Under the pieces are notes generated by a model that was not told the origin of the DNA, made no database searches, and was given only the letters and a program-made list of their open reading frames with translations. Both the position numbers and the translations under genes were made by a program. DNA of 64,000 bases from positions 1 through 64,000 of the forward strand of contig NZ_MIEH01000005.1 of NCBI RefSeq assembly GCF_001754075.1. The letters are read 5' to 3'. Below, piece by piece: positions 32,349-40,992 of the stretch (position 1 is its first letter; the number at the start of each line of letters is the position of its first letter). The DNA comes from Merdimonas faecis. GTDB taxonomy: Bacteria > Bacillota > Clostridia > Lachnospirales > Lachnospiraceae.

Positions 32349-33782
32349 TTATTTCAGCATTTCTTCCAATTTCCGGCTTATGGCGGATGGATCCGCTTTC
32401 CCCTTCATAGCCTTCATCGTCTGGCCTACAAGAGATCCGATCGCTTTTTTCTTTCCTCCTTTATAGTCCGCCACCGCCTGGGGATTCTCCGCGATCACCT
32501 GTTCAAGGACCTCTGTAAGAGCCCCCTCGTCGCGGACCATTCTAAGTCCCTGTTCTTCCACATAGATCTCTGGATCTATATCCTCTTCAAACATCTTTCG
32601 GAACACTTTTTTAGCAACCGAGTTATTGATGGCCCCGTCTTCTGCAAGCAGGATCAGCTTTGACAGATGCTCCGGTGAAAAACGGATATCCTCCGGGGAC
32701 TCCCCATGGTCTTTTAGAAGCCGCAGGGTCTCCACCATCAGCCAGTTGGAAACCTTCTTCGGTTTTCCGCAAAGCTTCGTTGTCTTTTCAAAAAGATCCG
32801 CCATCTGTTTCGTCTCTGTCAGGATCTCCGCATCATACTGAGGAATCCCGAATTCTTCCTGATATCTTTTGATCTTTTCCTCCCGGAATTCCGGCTGCCT
32901 TTCCCGCACGCTCTCGATCCAGGCGTCGTCAATAAAGACCGGCGGCAGATCTGGTTCCGGAAAATACCGGTAATCCTTTGCATCCTCTTTGGAGCGCATG
33001 GCATGGGATGCTTCTTTATTATCATCCCATCTTCTGGTTTCCTGGACAACCTCTTTCCCTGCCTCCAGGAGTTCGATCTGACGCTCGCGTTCTCCTTCGA
33101 TGGCTCTTGCGATAGCCTTAAAGGAGTTTAAGTTCTTCATCTCTGTCCGGGTACCGAAACCTTCTTTCCCGACCTCCCGCACAGACAGATTCACATCCGC
33201 GCGCATGGAGCCTTCCTGAAGCTTACAGTCAGACGCACCCAGATACTGGATCAGAAGACGCAGCTTTTCCAGATAGGCGATCACTTCCTCCGGGGAACGC
33301 ATATCCGGTTCGGAAACAATCTCCACCAACGGCACACCGCTCCGGTTATAGTCCACCAGCGAGGTGTCATCCCACTCATCATGGATCAGCTTGCCGGCAT
33401 CTTCTTCCATATGCATCTCGTGAATCCGCACCTTTTTCTTCGTATCGCCAACCTGGATCTCCACATACCCGTTCCTGGCAATCGGAAGATACAGCTGGGA
33501 GATCTGATAGTTCTGCGGATTGTCCGGATAAAAATAATTTTTCCTGTCAAATTTACAATATCTTGTAATCTCACAGTTTGCTGCCAGCCCGATGGCCAGC
33601 GCATAATCTACCACCTGACGGTTCAGCACCGGAAGGGATCCCGGCATCCCGGTACACACCGGACAGGTATGGGTATTGGGTGCTCCGCCAAATTCGGTGC
33701 TGCAGGCGCAGAAGATCTTTGTCTTTGTCGCCAGTTCCACATGGACCTCCAGCCCAATGACGGTTTCATACTGTCTTGCCAT
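32349..33782 (-). CDS. gatB: Asp/Glu-tRNA amidotransferase subunit B
   Basis: 477 residues. GatB binds the tRNA and phosphorylates the mischarged Asp or Glu. It opens with the family signature YETVIGLEVHVELATKTK and a Cys cluster (FCACSTEFG and TCPVC) that binds zinc. Then come FDRKNYFYPDNPQNYQISQ, HMEEDAGKLIHD, the RSGVPLVEIVSEPDMRSPEE block and a C-terminal YqeY-like tail domain (about 400-477). All usual parts are present. Its ATG follows the gatA stop immediately, with the ribosome site GGAGAT inside gatA. Confidence 0.97.
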   Translation of the reverse strand: MARQYETVIGLEVHVELATKTKIFCACSTEFGGAPNTHTCPVCTGMPGSLPVLNRQVVDYALAIGLAANCEITRYCKFDRKNYFYPDNPQNYQISQLYLPIARNGYVEIQVGDTKKKVRIHEMHMEEDAGKLIHDEWDDTSLVDYNRSGVPLVEIVSEPDMRSPEEVIAYLEKLRLLIQYLGASDCKLQEGSMRADVNLSVREVGKEGFGTRTEMKNLNSFKAIARAIEGERERQIELLEAGKEVVQETRRWDDNKEASHAMRSKEDAKDYRYFPEPDLPPVFIDDAWIESVRERQPEFREEKIKRYQEEFGIPQYDAEILTETKQMADLFEKTTKLCGKPKKVSNWLMVETLRLLKDHGESPEDIRFSPEHLSKLILLAEDGAINNSVAKKVFRKMFEEDIDPEIYVEEQGLRMVRDEGALTEVLEQVIAENPQAVADYKGGKKKAIGSLVGQTMKAMKGKADPSAISRKLEEMLK

Positions 33783-35252
33783 TTATCTCCCCTCCTTTAC
33801 CAGCGCTGGTCTCTCATAGGCGTGTATCTGCTCGCAGGCATAGGCTGCCCGCAGGATCTTCGCCTCATCGAAGCAGTCTCCGATCAGCTGCATCCCTATC
33901 GGGAGTCCCTTCGTATCTGTCCCCACCGGAACCGTGATGCCCGGAAGACCTGCCAGATTTACCGAAATCGTGTAAATATCTCCCAGATACATTTTCAGCG
34001 GGTCACTTAAACTTTCTCCAAGCCTTGGCGCCGTGGACGGGGCTGCCGGAGCAGCGATCATATCAAAGGAGTCAAACGCCCGGTCAAATTCTCTCTTGAT
34101 CAGCGCCTTTGTCTTAAGAGCCTTCAGGTAATACGCATCATAGTACCCGGAGCTTAAGACAAAGGATCCCAGCATGATCCTTCGCTTCACCTCTGCTCCA
34201 AAGCCCTCAGAACGGCTCTTTTTATACATATTGTGAAGCCCGTCATATTCCTCCGCACGATACCCGTATTTCACTCCGTCAAAGCGGGCCAGATTGGAGC
34301 TTGCTTCTGCAGAAGCGATCACATAATACGCCGGGATAGCATACTGGATCAGATCAAGATCAAACTCTTCCACCACTGCTCCCTGTTTTTCCAGCATGCG
34401 GACTGTATCCAGGATCTTCTGCCCTACTTCCGCATCCAGCCCTTCTCCAAAATAACCCCGGGGAATCCCGATCCGCATCCCCTTTACTCCATCTGCAAGT
34501 CCTCCTGTAAAATCATAGCTTTTCCTTGCGATGGAGGTACTGTCCTTGGGATCATGCCCCGCGATCGCTTCCAGTGCCAAAGCGCAGTCCGTCACGTCTC
34601 TTGCGACGGGGCCGATCTGATCCAGCGATGAGCCATAGGCAATCAGCCCATACCGGGATACCGTGCCATAGGTCGGCTTAATTCCCACTACGCCGCAGAA
34701 CGAACTGGGCTGCCTTATGGACCCCCCGGTATCCGACCCCAGAGCCAGCGGGCACTCTTCTGCCGCGACCGCCGCACAGGAGCCTCCGGAAGATCCCCCC
34801 GGCACCCGGGAAAGATCCCAGGGATTCTTTGTCGGGCCAAAATACGAAGTCTCTGTTGTGCTTCCCATGGCAAACTCATCCATATTGGTTTTTCCTAAGA
34901 TCACCATCCCGGCCTCCTGAAGCTTCCGGACAGCTTCTGCCGTATAAGCCGGTACAAATCCTTCTAATATTTTAGAGCCGCAGGTGGTTTCAAGCCCTTC
35001 CGTGCAGATATTATCTTTTACCGCCACCGGCACTCCCGCAAGGGGTCCTGTAAGTTCTCCTGCATCCATCTTCTTCTGGACCGCCTCTGCCTGCTTTCTG
35101 GCGCCTTCTCTATCTACCCGCACAAAGCCGTTCACCTGTTTCTCCATCTTTTCTATCTGTTCCAGGCAGGCGTCTGCAGCCTCAACGGCCGACAGCTCCC
35201 GGCTCCTGATTCTTTTTCCAAGTTCTGCTGCTGTCATACTCTGAATGTCCAT
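33783..35252 (-). CDS. gatA: Asp/Glu-tRNA amidotransferase subunit A
   Basis: 489 residues. Amidase-signature enzyme that frees ammonia from glutamine and passes it to GatB. The catalytic triad is intact: Lys79 (AVKDN), cis-Ser154 and Ser178 in the GGSSGGS and GSDTGGSIR motifs, at the numbers known for Staphylococcus GatA. Length is normal. It follows gatC by 35 nt and abuts gatB, so the three subunits come from one transcript. Together with the non-discriminating AspRS upstream it makes Asn-tRNA(Asn). Confidence 0.97.
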   Translation of the reverse strand: MDIQSMTAAELGKRIRSRELSAVEAADACLEQIEKMEKQVNGFVRVDREGARKQAEAVQKKMDAGELTGPLAGVPVAVKDNICTEGLETTCGSKILEGFVPAYTAEAVRKLQEAGMVILGKTNMDEFAMGSTTETSYFGPTKNPWDLSRVPGGSSGGSCAAVAAEECPLALGSDTGGSIRQPSSFCGVVGIKPTYGTVSRYGLIAYGSSLDQIGPVARDVTDCALALEAIAGHDPKDSTSIARKSYDFTGGLADGVKGMRIGIPRGYFGEGLDAEVGQKILDTVRMLEKQGAVVEEFDLDLIQYAIPAYYVIASAEASSNLARFDGVKYGYRAEEYDGLHNMYKKSRSEGFGAEVKRRIMLGSFVLSSGYYDAYYLKALKTKALIKREFDRAFDSFDMIAAPAAPSTAPRLGESLSDPLKMYLGDIYTISVNLAGLPGITVPVGTDTKGLPIGMQLIGDCFDEAKILRAAYACEQIHAYERPALVKEGR

Positions 35253-35287
35253 GTTGTCCCTCCTGTCTGCTATTTTGATCCGCCGCC

Positions 35288-35581
35288 TTAGATAATCGTC
35301 TTCGGCACTTTAAAACAGTTATCTTTGGAAAGCGGCGCATTGGAAAGTGTCCCCCTGCTGCCGTCGCCATTCTCCACCACATCATCCCGAAACACATTCT
35401 GTACCGGGAACACATGAGACATAGGCTGGATCCCTTCGGTATCCAGTTCATTCAGTGTATCTATATAATTCAGCATTTTCTCCATATCGGCTCTGGCTTC
35501 CTCCTTCTCCCTTCCGGAAAGCTCCAGCTTGGCAAGGATGCCTACATACTCTATCATTTCATCTGAAATCTTTTCTGCCAC
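35288..35581 (-). CDS. gatC: Asp/Glu-tRNA amidotransferase subunit C
   Basis: 97 residues. GatC clamps GatA and GatB together. Family features: YVGILAKLELSGREKEEARADMEKML-type helices (opening about residue 12), then LDTEGIQPMSHVFP and FRDDVVENG, ending in FKVPKTI. A ribosome site AGGAGG-like sequence lies just before the ATG. Ordinary length. Confidence 0.94.
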   Translation of the reverse strand: MAEKISDEMIEYVGILAKLELSGREKEEARADMEKMLNYIDTLNELDTEGIQPMSHVFPVQNVFRDDVVENGDGSRGTLSNAPLSKDNCFKVPKTII

Positions 35582-35593
35582 GTTTCATTCCTC

Positions 35594-36670
35594 CTAGTAA
35601 TATGACTCATAGAATGAAAAATAATCCTGAGACTGAATCCTTTCACTTGGCGTAAGCAAAATCTCTATTCCGCTGTCCTCACAATAGATGACCGCCTTTT
35701 CCGGCAGCACAAAATTGCGGTAAATCTTTCCTGTAGAGGTGTCTTCACCCAGATACAGGCTGACCTCTCGGTAGATCTCTCCCTGATATTCCCCGTCCGG
35801 ATACATGATCTGGACACGGATCTCTCCGGTTCCCTGTGTGATTTCAAAATCATAGACACCCGGTTCAAAATTTGTTCCTGCCGTTTGCTCACCCGTTACG
35901 ATAACCTCTTCCGTCAGCGGATTATCTTCCCCTTTCATAGTGTTTGTCTGTGCATTGTCTGTGGAAAGAGTGACCGGAGACTCTGTATCGATCTCTACTT
36001 CCGCCCCCTGATACAGGCGGAGATCATCCAGATAATTGCCGCCCTCTTTTCCTTTATATTCATACAGATAAATATCCTCATCATAATCGTGGACGCTGAC
36101 TACATCAAAGTCATCAGCCGTCTCCGCCTGATATAGTCCCTCGGGAATGTGTACGCCCACAATATATGTTCCGGAGTCCAGCTCATACTGCGCTTCTTCT
36201 CCCTCCGCCGGAATCTCTCTTGTCACATTGGCATAGGGATCCTCCTCGTTCAGATAGCTTCCGGACAGATTCTCGTCCCCGTTTTCCAGCCTGTCAAAGA
36301 TTCCCGGGATCACTTCTCCCAATGTATTCAACAGTGCGATCCCAAGCACGATAACGATGATGACGATCATGCAGCCCCGCTTTCTCCTCACTCTTTCGGC
36401 CCTTGTCCGCCTCGTGGCCTTTTGGGGCTGCCTCGCCCCGGGCGCAGGTCCCTGCGCCGGAGTCTGCTGTGCCGGACGTGCTGGCTGCGTCCGCCGCACT
36501 GGTTCTGTACGGTGCTTTTCCTCGTGCACATGGGTCAGCGGCTGACTGTCGCAGCTGCTCTGGTTCACCCGGTAATTCTTGTCATTCTTATTGTTGTCCA
36601 GCCCGCACTCCTTACATACTCCATGACTGTCAAGTTTCCCCCCGCAAAGCGTACATCTTTTTCCAAACAT
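35594..36670 (-). CDS. Zinc-ribbon, single-pass membrane protein of unknown function
   Basis: 358 residues. The N-terminus is a zinc ribbon with two CxxC pairs (CTLCGG and CKECGL). A long Pro/Gln/Arg-rich linker (about 50-95) leads to one membrane helix (about 100-118), and the rest is an acidic, beta-rich extracellular region. Within it, two similar segments (about 165-185 'SGTYIVGVHIPEGLYQ' and 265-285 'FEPGVYDFEITQGTGEI') suggest a duplicated small beta domain. It is inserted between aspS and gatC with short gaps on both sides (27 and 12 nt), so it is under the same T-box, an odd place for a surface protein. No function is known to me. Confidence 0.78.
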   Translation of the reverse strand: MFGKRCTLCGGKLDSHGVCKECGLDNNKNDKNYRVNQSSCDSQPLTHVHEEKHRTEPVRRTQPARPAQQTPAQGPAPGARQPQKATRRTRAERVRRKRGCMIVIIVIVLGIALLNTLGEVIPGIFDRLENGDENLSGSYLNEEDPYANVTREIPAEGEEAQYELDSGTYIVGVHIPEGLYQAETADDFDVVSVHDYDEDIYLYEYKGKEGGNYLDDLRLYQGAEVEIDTESPVTLSTDNAQTNTMKGEDNPLTEEVIVTGEQTAGTNFEPGVYDFEITQGTGEIRVQIMYPDGEYQGEIYREVSLYLGEDTSTGKIYRNFVLPEKAVIYCEDSGIEILLTPSERIQSQDYFSFYESYY

Positions 36671-36697
36671 AACTCAACCTCTCATTCCCTGGTATGC

Positions 36698-38035
36698 CTA
36701 TGGCTCCAGTCTGCTCAAATCTCTTGGGAACAACGTCGTCTCACGAACGTTTTCTTCTCCTGCAAGCATCATAGTCAGACGCTCCAGGCCGATCCCCAGA
36801 CCTCCGTGCGGCGGCATCCCGTGCAAAAAGGCCATCAGGTATGCTTCCATCCCTTCTGTGGTCATTCCCCTGGATTCTATCTTTTCCAGGAGCTTCTGAT
36901 ATTCATGGATCCGCTGCCCGCCGGTGGTGATCTCCATTCCATTATACAACAGATCAAAGCTCAGTGTATACCTCGGATCTTCCGGATCGTCCATAGCATA
37001 AAAAGGTCTTTTTTTCGATGGGTAGTGGGTCACAAATACAAAATCACTGTCCCATTCCTCCTTTGCATACCGGCCGATCAGGACCTCTTCTTCCGGTTCC
37101 AGATCAAAGGGGTTGCGGATCCTGTGCCCGTATTTTTCGGCTGCCAGCTCTTTGATCCTGTCAAACCTGACGGCTGGGATCTTATCCGTCTTCGGCAGCG
37201 TCACGCCCAGGATCTTAAGCTCCCTTTGATACTCCTTCTCGAGAAGTGCGAAAGCATACTGAAGATATCCGGTCTCAAGAGCCATAAGATCCTCAAATCC
37301 CTCAATATATCCCATCTCCAGATCCAGACTGGTATATTCGTTGAGATGGCGCTTGGTATTATGTTTCTCCGCCCGGAATACCGGAGCCGTCTCAAAGACT
37401 CTGTCAAAGACCCCCACCATCATCTGCTTATAGAACTGGGGGCTTTGCTGCAGCACGGCCGGACGGTGAAAATATTCCAATTTAAACAGGTTGGCGCCTC
37501 CTTCTGCACTCTTCGCGCCGATTTTCGGCGTATGGATTTCCGTAAACCCCTGTCCGTAGAGGAAATCCCGAAATGCCCGGCAAAGTCCTTCCTGCAGCCG
37601 GAACTTTGCTCTCTCCCGTATATTCCGGAGTGCGACCGGCCGGTAATTAAGCTTTGCCTCCAGAGATGTATTCAGCTTCCATTTTGCAATCGGAAGCGGC
37701 ATCTGGCCGCCGGCCGGCTCACTTAAGATCTTTACCTCTTTCATTCGGATCTCAATGCCGTTCGGCGCCTTCTCATTTTTTTCCAGGATGCCTGTCACCT
37801 CCACGGCTGCTGCTTCCTTGAGGATTTTTCTCGGGAAATCCGCCGTGCCCTCTTCATAGACACACTGCAGAAGTCCTTCCCGCTTCCTTAAGATCACAAA
37901 GGACACGTTACCCATATCCCGGATCGTGTGGACAGCGCCGTTTACAATGACCTGCCCGCCTTCCCGGCTATCCGCCAGAAGCTCGCTGATCTCCAATGCC
38001 GCCGTTTGTTTCACACCTGTCAAATACTCTGTCAT
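36698..38035 (-). CDS. aspS: Aspartyl-tRNA synthetase, archaeal-type, probably non-discriminating
   Basis: 445 residues, without the ~120-residue GAD insert of bacterial-type AspRS, hence the archaeal-type (AspRS2) class. N-terminal OB anticodon-binding domain, then class II core: LQQSPQFYKQMMV, motif 2 with FRAEKHNTKRHLNEY and motif 3 GIGLERLTMML. Such enzymes usually charge both tRNA-Asp and tRNA-Asn; GatCAB then amidates Asp-tRNA(Asn). The genes gatC-A-B follow in the same operon, supporting this. Start at 38035 follows AAGGAGG; in-frame sequence upstream to 38158 belongs to the T-box leader and is not coding. Confidence 0.93.
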   Translation of the reverse strand: MTEYLTGVKQTAALEISELLADSREGGQVIVNGAVHTIRDMGNVSFVILRKREGLLQCVYEEGTADFPRKILKEAAAVEVTGILEKNEKAPNGIEIRMKEVKILSEPAGGQMPLPIAKWKLNTSLEAKLNYRPVALRNIRERAKFRLQEGLCRAFRDFLYGQGFTEIHTPKIGAKSAEGGANLFKLEYFHRPAVLQQSPQFYKQMMVGVFDRVFETAPVFRAEKHNTKRHLNEYTSLDLEMGYIEGFEDLMALETGYLQYAFALLEKEYQRELKILGVTLPKTDKIPAVRFDRIKELAAEKYGHRIRNPFDLEPEEEVLIGRYAKEEWDSDFVFVTHYPSKKRPFYAMDDPEDPRYTLSFDLLYNGMEITTGGQRIHEYQKLLEKIESRGMTTEGMEAYLMAFLHGMPPHGGLGIGLERLTMMLAGEENVRETTLFPRDLSRLEP

Positions 38036-38080
38036 GTTTTGTACCTCCTTTTCTCTCCTGCGGGACGAACAGCTTTCCAG

Positions 38081-38348
38081 AAAAACAAAACCGCCCCGGA
38101 ACGTGATCTTACGTTCCAGGACGGATATCATCTTCGCTATCCGCGGTACCACCCGCATTGAACCCCGCGCGTCTTCGCTGCAGGATTCCGCTCTTGCACG
38201 TAACGAGTGCCCACGTACCGGCCTACTTCCATGTTCAGACGGTCTGCTCCAGAGTGTTCCCTATTGTCCTTATTCCTCAAGGGGCGCTCTCAGTCGGTGG
38301 CGCCTCATTCCTGTCAAGTTCAAAAGGACAGAGTCTCTTTCATCGCTT
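38081..38348 (-). promoter_or_regulatory. T-box riboswitch leader of the aspS-gatCAB operon
   Basis: On the minus strand the antiterminator T-box GGGTGGTACCGCGG spans 38154-38141. The terminator follows: CCGTCCTGGAACGT pairs with ACGTTCCGGGGCGG and ends in TTTTGTTTTT (38124-38081). In Stem I TGTCCTT pairs with AAGGACA, and AGAG with CTCT below; the 3' strand of the internal loop between them reads ATAGGGAACA. Its GAAC at 38259-38256 offers AAC (Asn) followed by the usual A, and overlapping by one base GAA (Glu). A GAC (Asp) nearby is inside the paired stem and so not a good specifier. Uncharged tRNA would stop termination and raise transamidation enzymes. Confidence 0.92.
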
Positions 38349-38354
38349 TACTAC

Positions 38355-38383
38355 ATTAAAATTTGGTTCTTATGTTAACACAA
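38355..38383 (-). promoter_or_regulatory. Probable promoter of the aspS-gatCAB operon
   Basis: On the minus strand TTGTGT (38383-38378), 17-nt spacer, TTTAAT (38360-38355), just upstream of the T-box Stem I. Confidence 0.45.
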
Positions 38384-38418
38384 CTTTTTTCAGATTGCAA
38401 GAATTTTTTTCAGCCATT

Positions 38419-39987
38419 TTATCCTGTCGGCCGCTCCCGGCACAGCTTCTCCATATAATCGTGGATCCGGGGCTGATCCGCTTCGCTAATCATAGATACT
38501 ACCACGTCTCCCACCTGAAGCCTTGTCTTCCCTCTGGGGATGATCTCCTCCGCCCCCCGTTTTACCGTCACCAGCAGACAGTTTTCCGGCCAGTCTGCTT
38601 CTTTGATCTCTATTCCGTCCAGAAGGGAAGCCTTTTCCACCACATATTCCGTCAGTATCTTCCTGCCGCAGACAGAATCCCCTTTCTGTCCCTGCCTTTT
38701 CAGAAGCCTGTCCAGCAGGCTCTCATAAATCGGCTTGGAGCGCAGGAAGGTTGCCGCTACATAAGCTGTAACAGACACGATAGCAAGAGACAGCATCTGG
38801 CTTAAAGATCCGGTCATCTCGAATATCAAAATGATACCGGTCAGCGGCGCCCGTACAATAGCGGCAAAATATCCGGCCATGGCAAGCAGCACAAAGTTGT
38901 TGATGTAGACAGGATCCATCCCCAGGAACTGAACCGCCGCCCCGGCATACGCACCTCCCGTCAGGCCCCCGATGACCAGAAGCGGGAAAAAGATACCGCC
39001 GGGCGCCCCCGAGCCAAAGCTGACAGCGGAGAACAGGAAACGCCCCACAAGAAGAAAGAGGATCGTTCCCAGGGCCATCTGTCCATGGGTCAGTTCCTCG
39101 ATCAGCCCATGTCCGGTACCAAGAAGCTCCGGCGCTGTAAATCCCAGAATACCGGCAAGAAGAAAGGGGATCAGAAGCTTCTGCCACTGAGACAGTCCGG
39201 ACGCTTTCTGAAAAAGTTCCTGGGCCTTCAGCGTAAACCAGTTATAGAATGCTCCGAAGACGCCAAGTATTACTCCCAGCCCAAGTATCAGCCCATAGTG
39301 TTCCGGCGGCAGCACATGCAGGATATCAAACTGAAAAACCGTTTCTCTTCCCGTTACTACCGAACACAGAAAATCTGCCGTCAGCGCAGAAGTCATAGCC
39401 GACACCAGTACTGAAGCCGAAAAGCTTTTATGCACTTCTTCCAGAGAAAACATTACCCCTGCCAAAGGTGCGTGAAAGGCTGCCGCAAGCCCTGCACTGG
39501 CCCCGCAGGTCAGCAGGTATTTTTCTTCTGTCCTGCCCCGGAAAAGTCCTCTGGACACCGCCTGCCCCACCATGGCTCCAAGCTGGATGGACGGGCCTTC
39601 TCTTCCGAGGGCCAGTCCTCCGAAAATGCATAAAAAGCCACCCAGAAATTTTGCCGGCAGCACCCGCCACCACTTCTCAGTCAGCTTTCCGACCATCTCT
39701 CCCTCCAGCTGCGGGATCCCGCTGCCGGAAATCATCGGCTCAAAGGTCACCAGCTTTCCGACCACCCTCGAAAGGATTACAAGCACAGCAAACCATCCCG
39801 CCATTCGGGCGGGATGGCCCTTCGCAAAGTCTAAAATGTATGTAAGTCCGCTGCCTGCATATTCCAGCGCCATCCGGTAAAGTAATACGACAAATCCGGC
39901 GATCCCGCCTATCAGCAGGCCTTCTCCGATCAGCACCACCTGGAACCGGTCAGCACGCCGGAGCAGTCTGGAAGTATCCGTCTCCAT
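38419..39987 (-). CDS. ClC-family H+/Cl- transporter with C-terminal RCK_C (TrkA-C) domain
   Basis: 522 residues. Chloride-selectivity motifs GSGIPQ, GREGPSIQ and GSGAPGGIFFP are present, and the gating Glu in GREGP is kept, as in exchangers and many channels. About ten to twelve membrane-embedded helices (20-430) are followed by a cytoplasmic RCK_C domain (about 440-515: ...GIEIKEADWPENCLLVTVKR), which in related proteins binds ligands. Start at 39987 follows AAGGAGCAAGAGG; the frame extends to 40050 without a ribosome site. It lies just upstream of the T-box operon on the same strand and behind the Gld-like cluster. Confidence 0.93.
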   Translation of the reverse strand: METDTSRLLRRADRFQVVLIGEGLLIGGIAGFVVLLYRMALEYAGSGLTYILDFAKGHPARMAGWFAVLVILSRVVGKLVTFEPMISGSGIPQLEGEMVGKLTEKWWRVLPAKFLGGFLCIFGGLALGREGPSIQLGAMVGQAVSRGLFRGRTEEKYLLTCGASAGLAAAFHAPLAGVMFSLEEVHKSFSASVLVSAMTSALTADFLCSVVTGRETVFQFDILHVLPPEHYGLILGLGVILGVFGAFYNWFTLKAQELFQKASGLSQWQKLLIPFLLAGILGFTAPELLGTGHGLIEELTHGQMALGTILFLLVGRFLFSAVSFGSGAPGGIFFPLLVIGGLTGGAYAGAAVQFLGMDPVYINNFVLLAMAGYFAAIVRAPLTGIILIFEMTGSLSQMLSLAIVSVTAYVAATFLRSKPIYESLLDRLLKRQGQKGDSVCGRKILTEYVVEKASLLDGIEIKEADWPENCLLVTVKRGAEEIIPRGKTRLQVGDVVVSMISEADQPRIHDYMEKLCRERPTG

Positions 39988-40068
39988 ATCCTCTTGCTCC
40001 TTGAATGAAATACTGGCACCATTATATACCTTTCTGCAAGAGCTTTTCAACGGTAATCATCCGGATTT

Positions 40069-40980
40069 CTACTCTTCCTCTGCCGTCTCTTCCACCTTGA
40101 TCATGTTGTCCGCCACGTCGCTGCTGATGGTATAGACCAGTATAGACCCATCTACCATAATATAACGGTTGCCGTCTTCATCCGTACTTCCCAGATAAAC
40201 GGTAAAGGTCTTATCCTCCTCTGTATCCACGTCTTCATATTCTGCCGTGGCTGTGACCCTGGACGCTTCATCCAGCCCGTAATCCGCAAGGGTCTCATCT
40301 GTCACATGGTAATCCGCAAGGCTGGTCAGTGTAAGAGTCCCAAAACCGCCTGCCAGTTCTCCCAGCGCATCTTCGTCCTCATAAGTAGTCGTGGTCCCGT
40401 TTTCCGTGACCTCCACCTTTTTCAGATTGCCGCTGCTGATAGATGGCACGGTATCTGTCTGAATATACCCGGACAGGTCGAAATCCATACTGTAAGGAAG
40501 GTCGTCAGGGATCGTGTAGACTTTATCCGATCCCTCTACCATGGCGTAATAATCCTCCCCTGTCATATTCCCGATATAAATGGTCCCGTCCTCTCCATCC
40601 TCTGTCGTATAATTGATGGTATAAGAAGGCGAATCCAGCCCGTAGTCCGAGATGTCATCCGGGTTTTCCAGTTCCCGGGTGGCGTTAAGCGACGCTACAG
40701 TATCTGCAAAGCCGCCGACCACGTCCTGATTCATCGGGATTTCCTGATCCTCCGTATAGCGCCATGTGTCTTCCTCCAGTGTAAATCCCAGCGTACTCTC
40801 TCCGTCCGTGTAAGAAACCGCTGTCAATCCTTCCGCATCCACCAGTCTGATCTTCGCCGCTTCCTCGTCCGCCTCAGCCTGCTCCTGCTGGTGGTCATTC
40901 CATGCCTTAAGTCCCACATAGCAGCCGATCAGCACGACCAGCACGCCGCCAAGCATCAGCATCATCCTTTTTTGCTTCAT
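40069..40980 (-). CDS. DUF4340-domain membrane-anchored protein
   Basis: 303 residues. An N-terminal membrane helix (about 7-27) and an acidic extracellular region with two DUF4340-like repeats: ISDYGLDSPSYTINY...IYIGNMTGEDYYAMV and LADYGLDEASRVTA...YLGSTDEDGNRYIMV, each with a 'YGL(D)...' opening. This family is nearly always found downstream of GldG-like proteins, as here (12-nt gap). It is thought to work with the transporter; role unknown. Confidence 0.85.
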   Translation of the reverse strand: MKQKRMMLMLGGVLVVLIGCYVGLKAWNDHQQEQAEADEEAAKIRLVDAEGLTAVSYTDGESTLGFTLEEDTWRYTEDQEIPMNQDVVGGFADTVASLNATRELENPDDISDYGLDSPSYTINYTTEDGEDGTIYIGNMTGEDYYAMVEGSDKVYTIPDDLPYSMDFDLSGYIQTDTVPSISSGNLKKVEVTENGTTTTYEDEDALGELAGGFGTLTLTSLADYHVTDETLADYGLDEASRVTATAEYEDVDTEEDKTFTVYLGSTDEDGNRYIMVDGSILVYTISSDVADNMIKVEETAEEE

Positions 40981-40992
40981 ATCCTGCCTCCT

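Noticed and set aside
36149-37726. 525-codon plus-strand open frame opposite the zinc-ribbon gene and aspS
   Set aside because: Shadow of well-supported minus-strand genes; no ribosome site, odd His/Leu-rich composition.
38256-38270. Asp (GAC) specifier in the T-box
   Set aside because: The GAC lies in the paired segment AAGGACA/TGTCCTT, whereas GAAC is in the loop just before the base stem.
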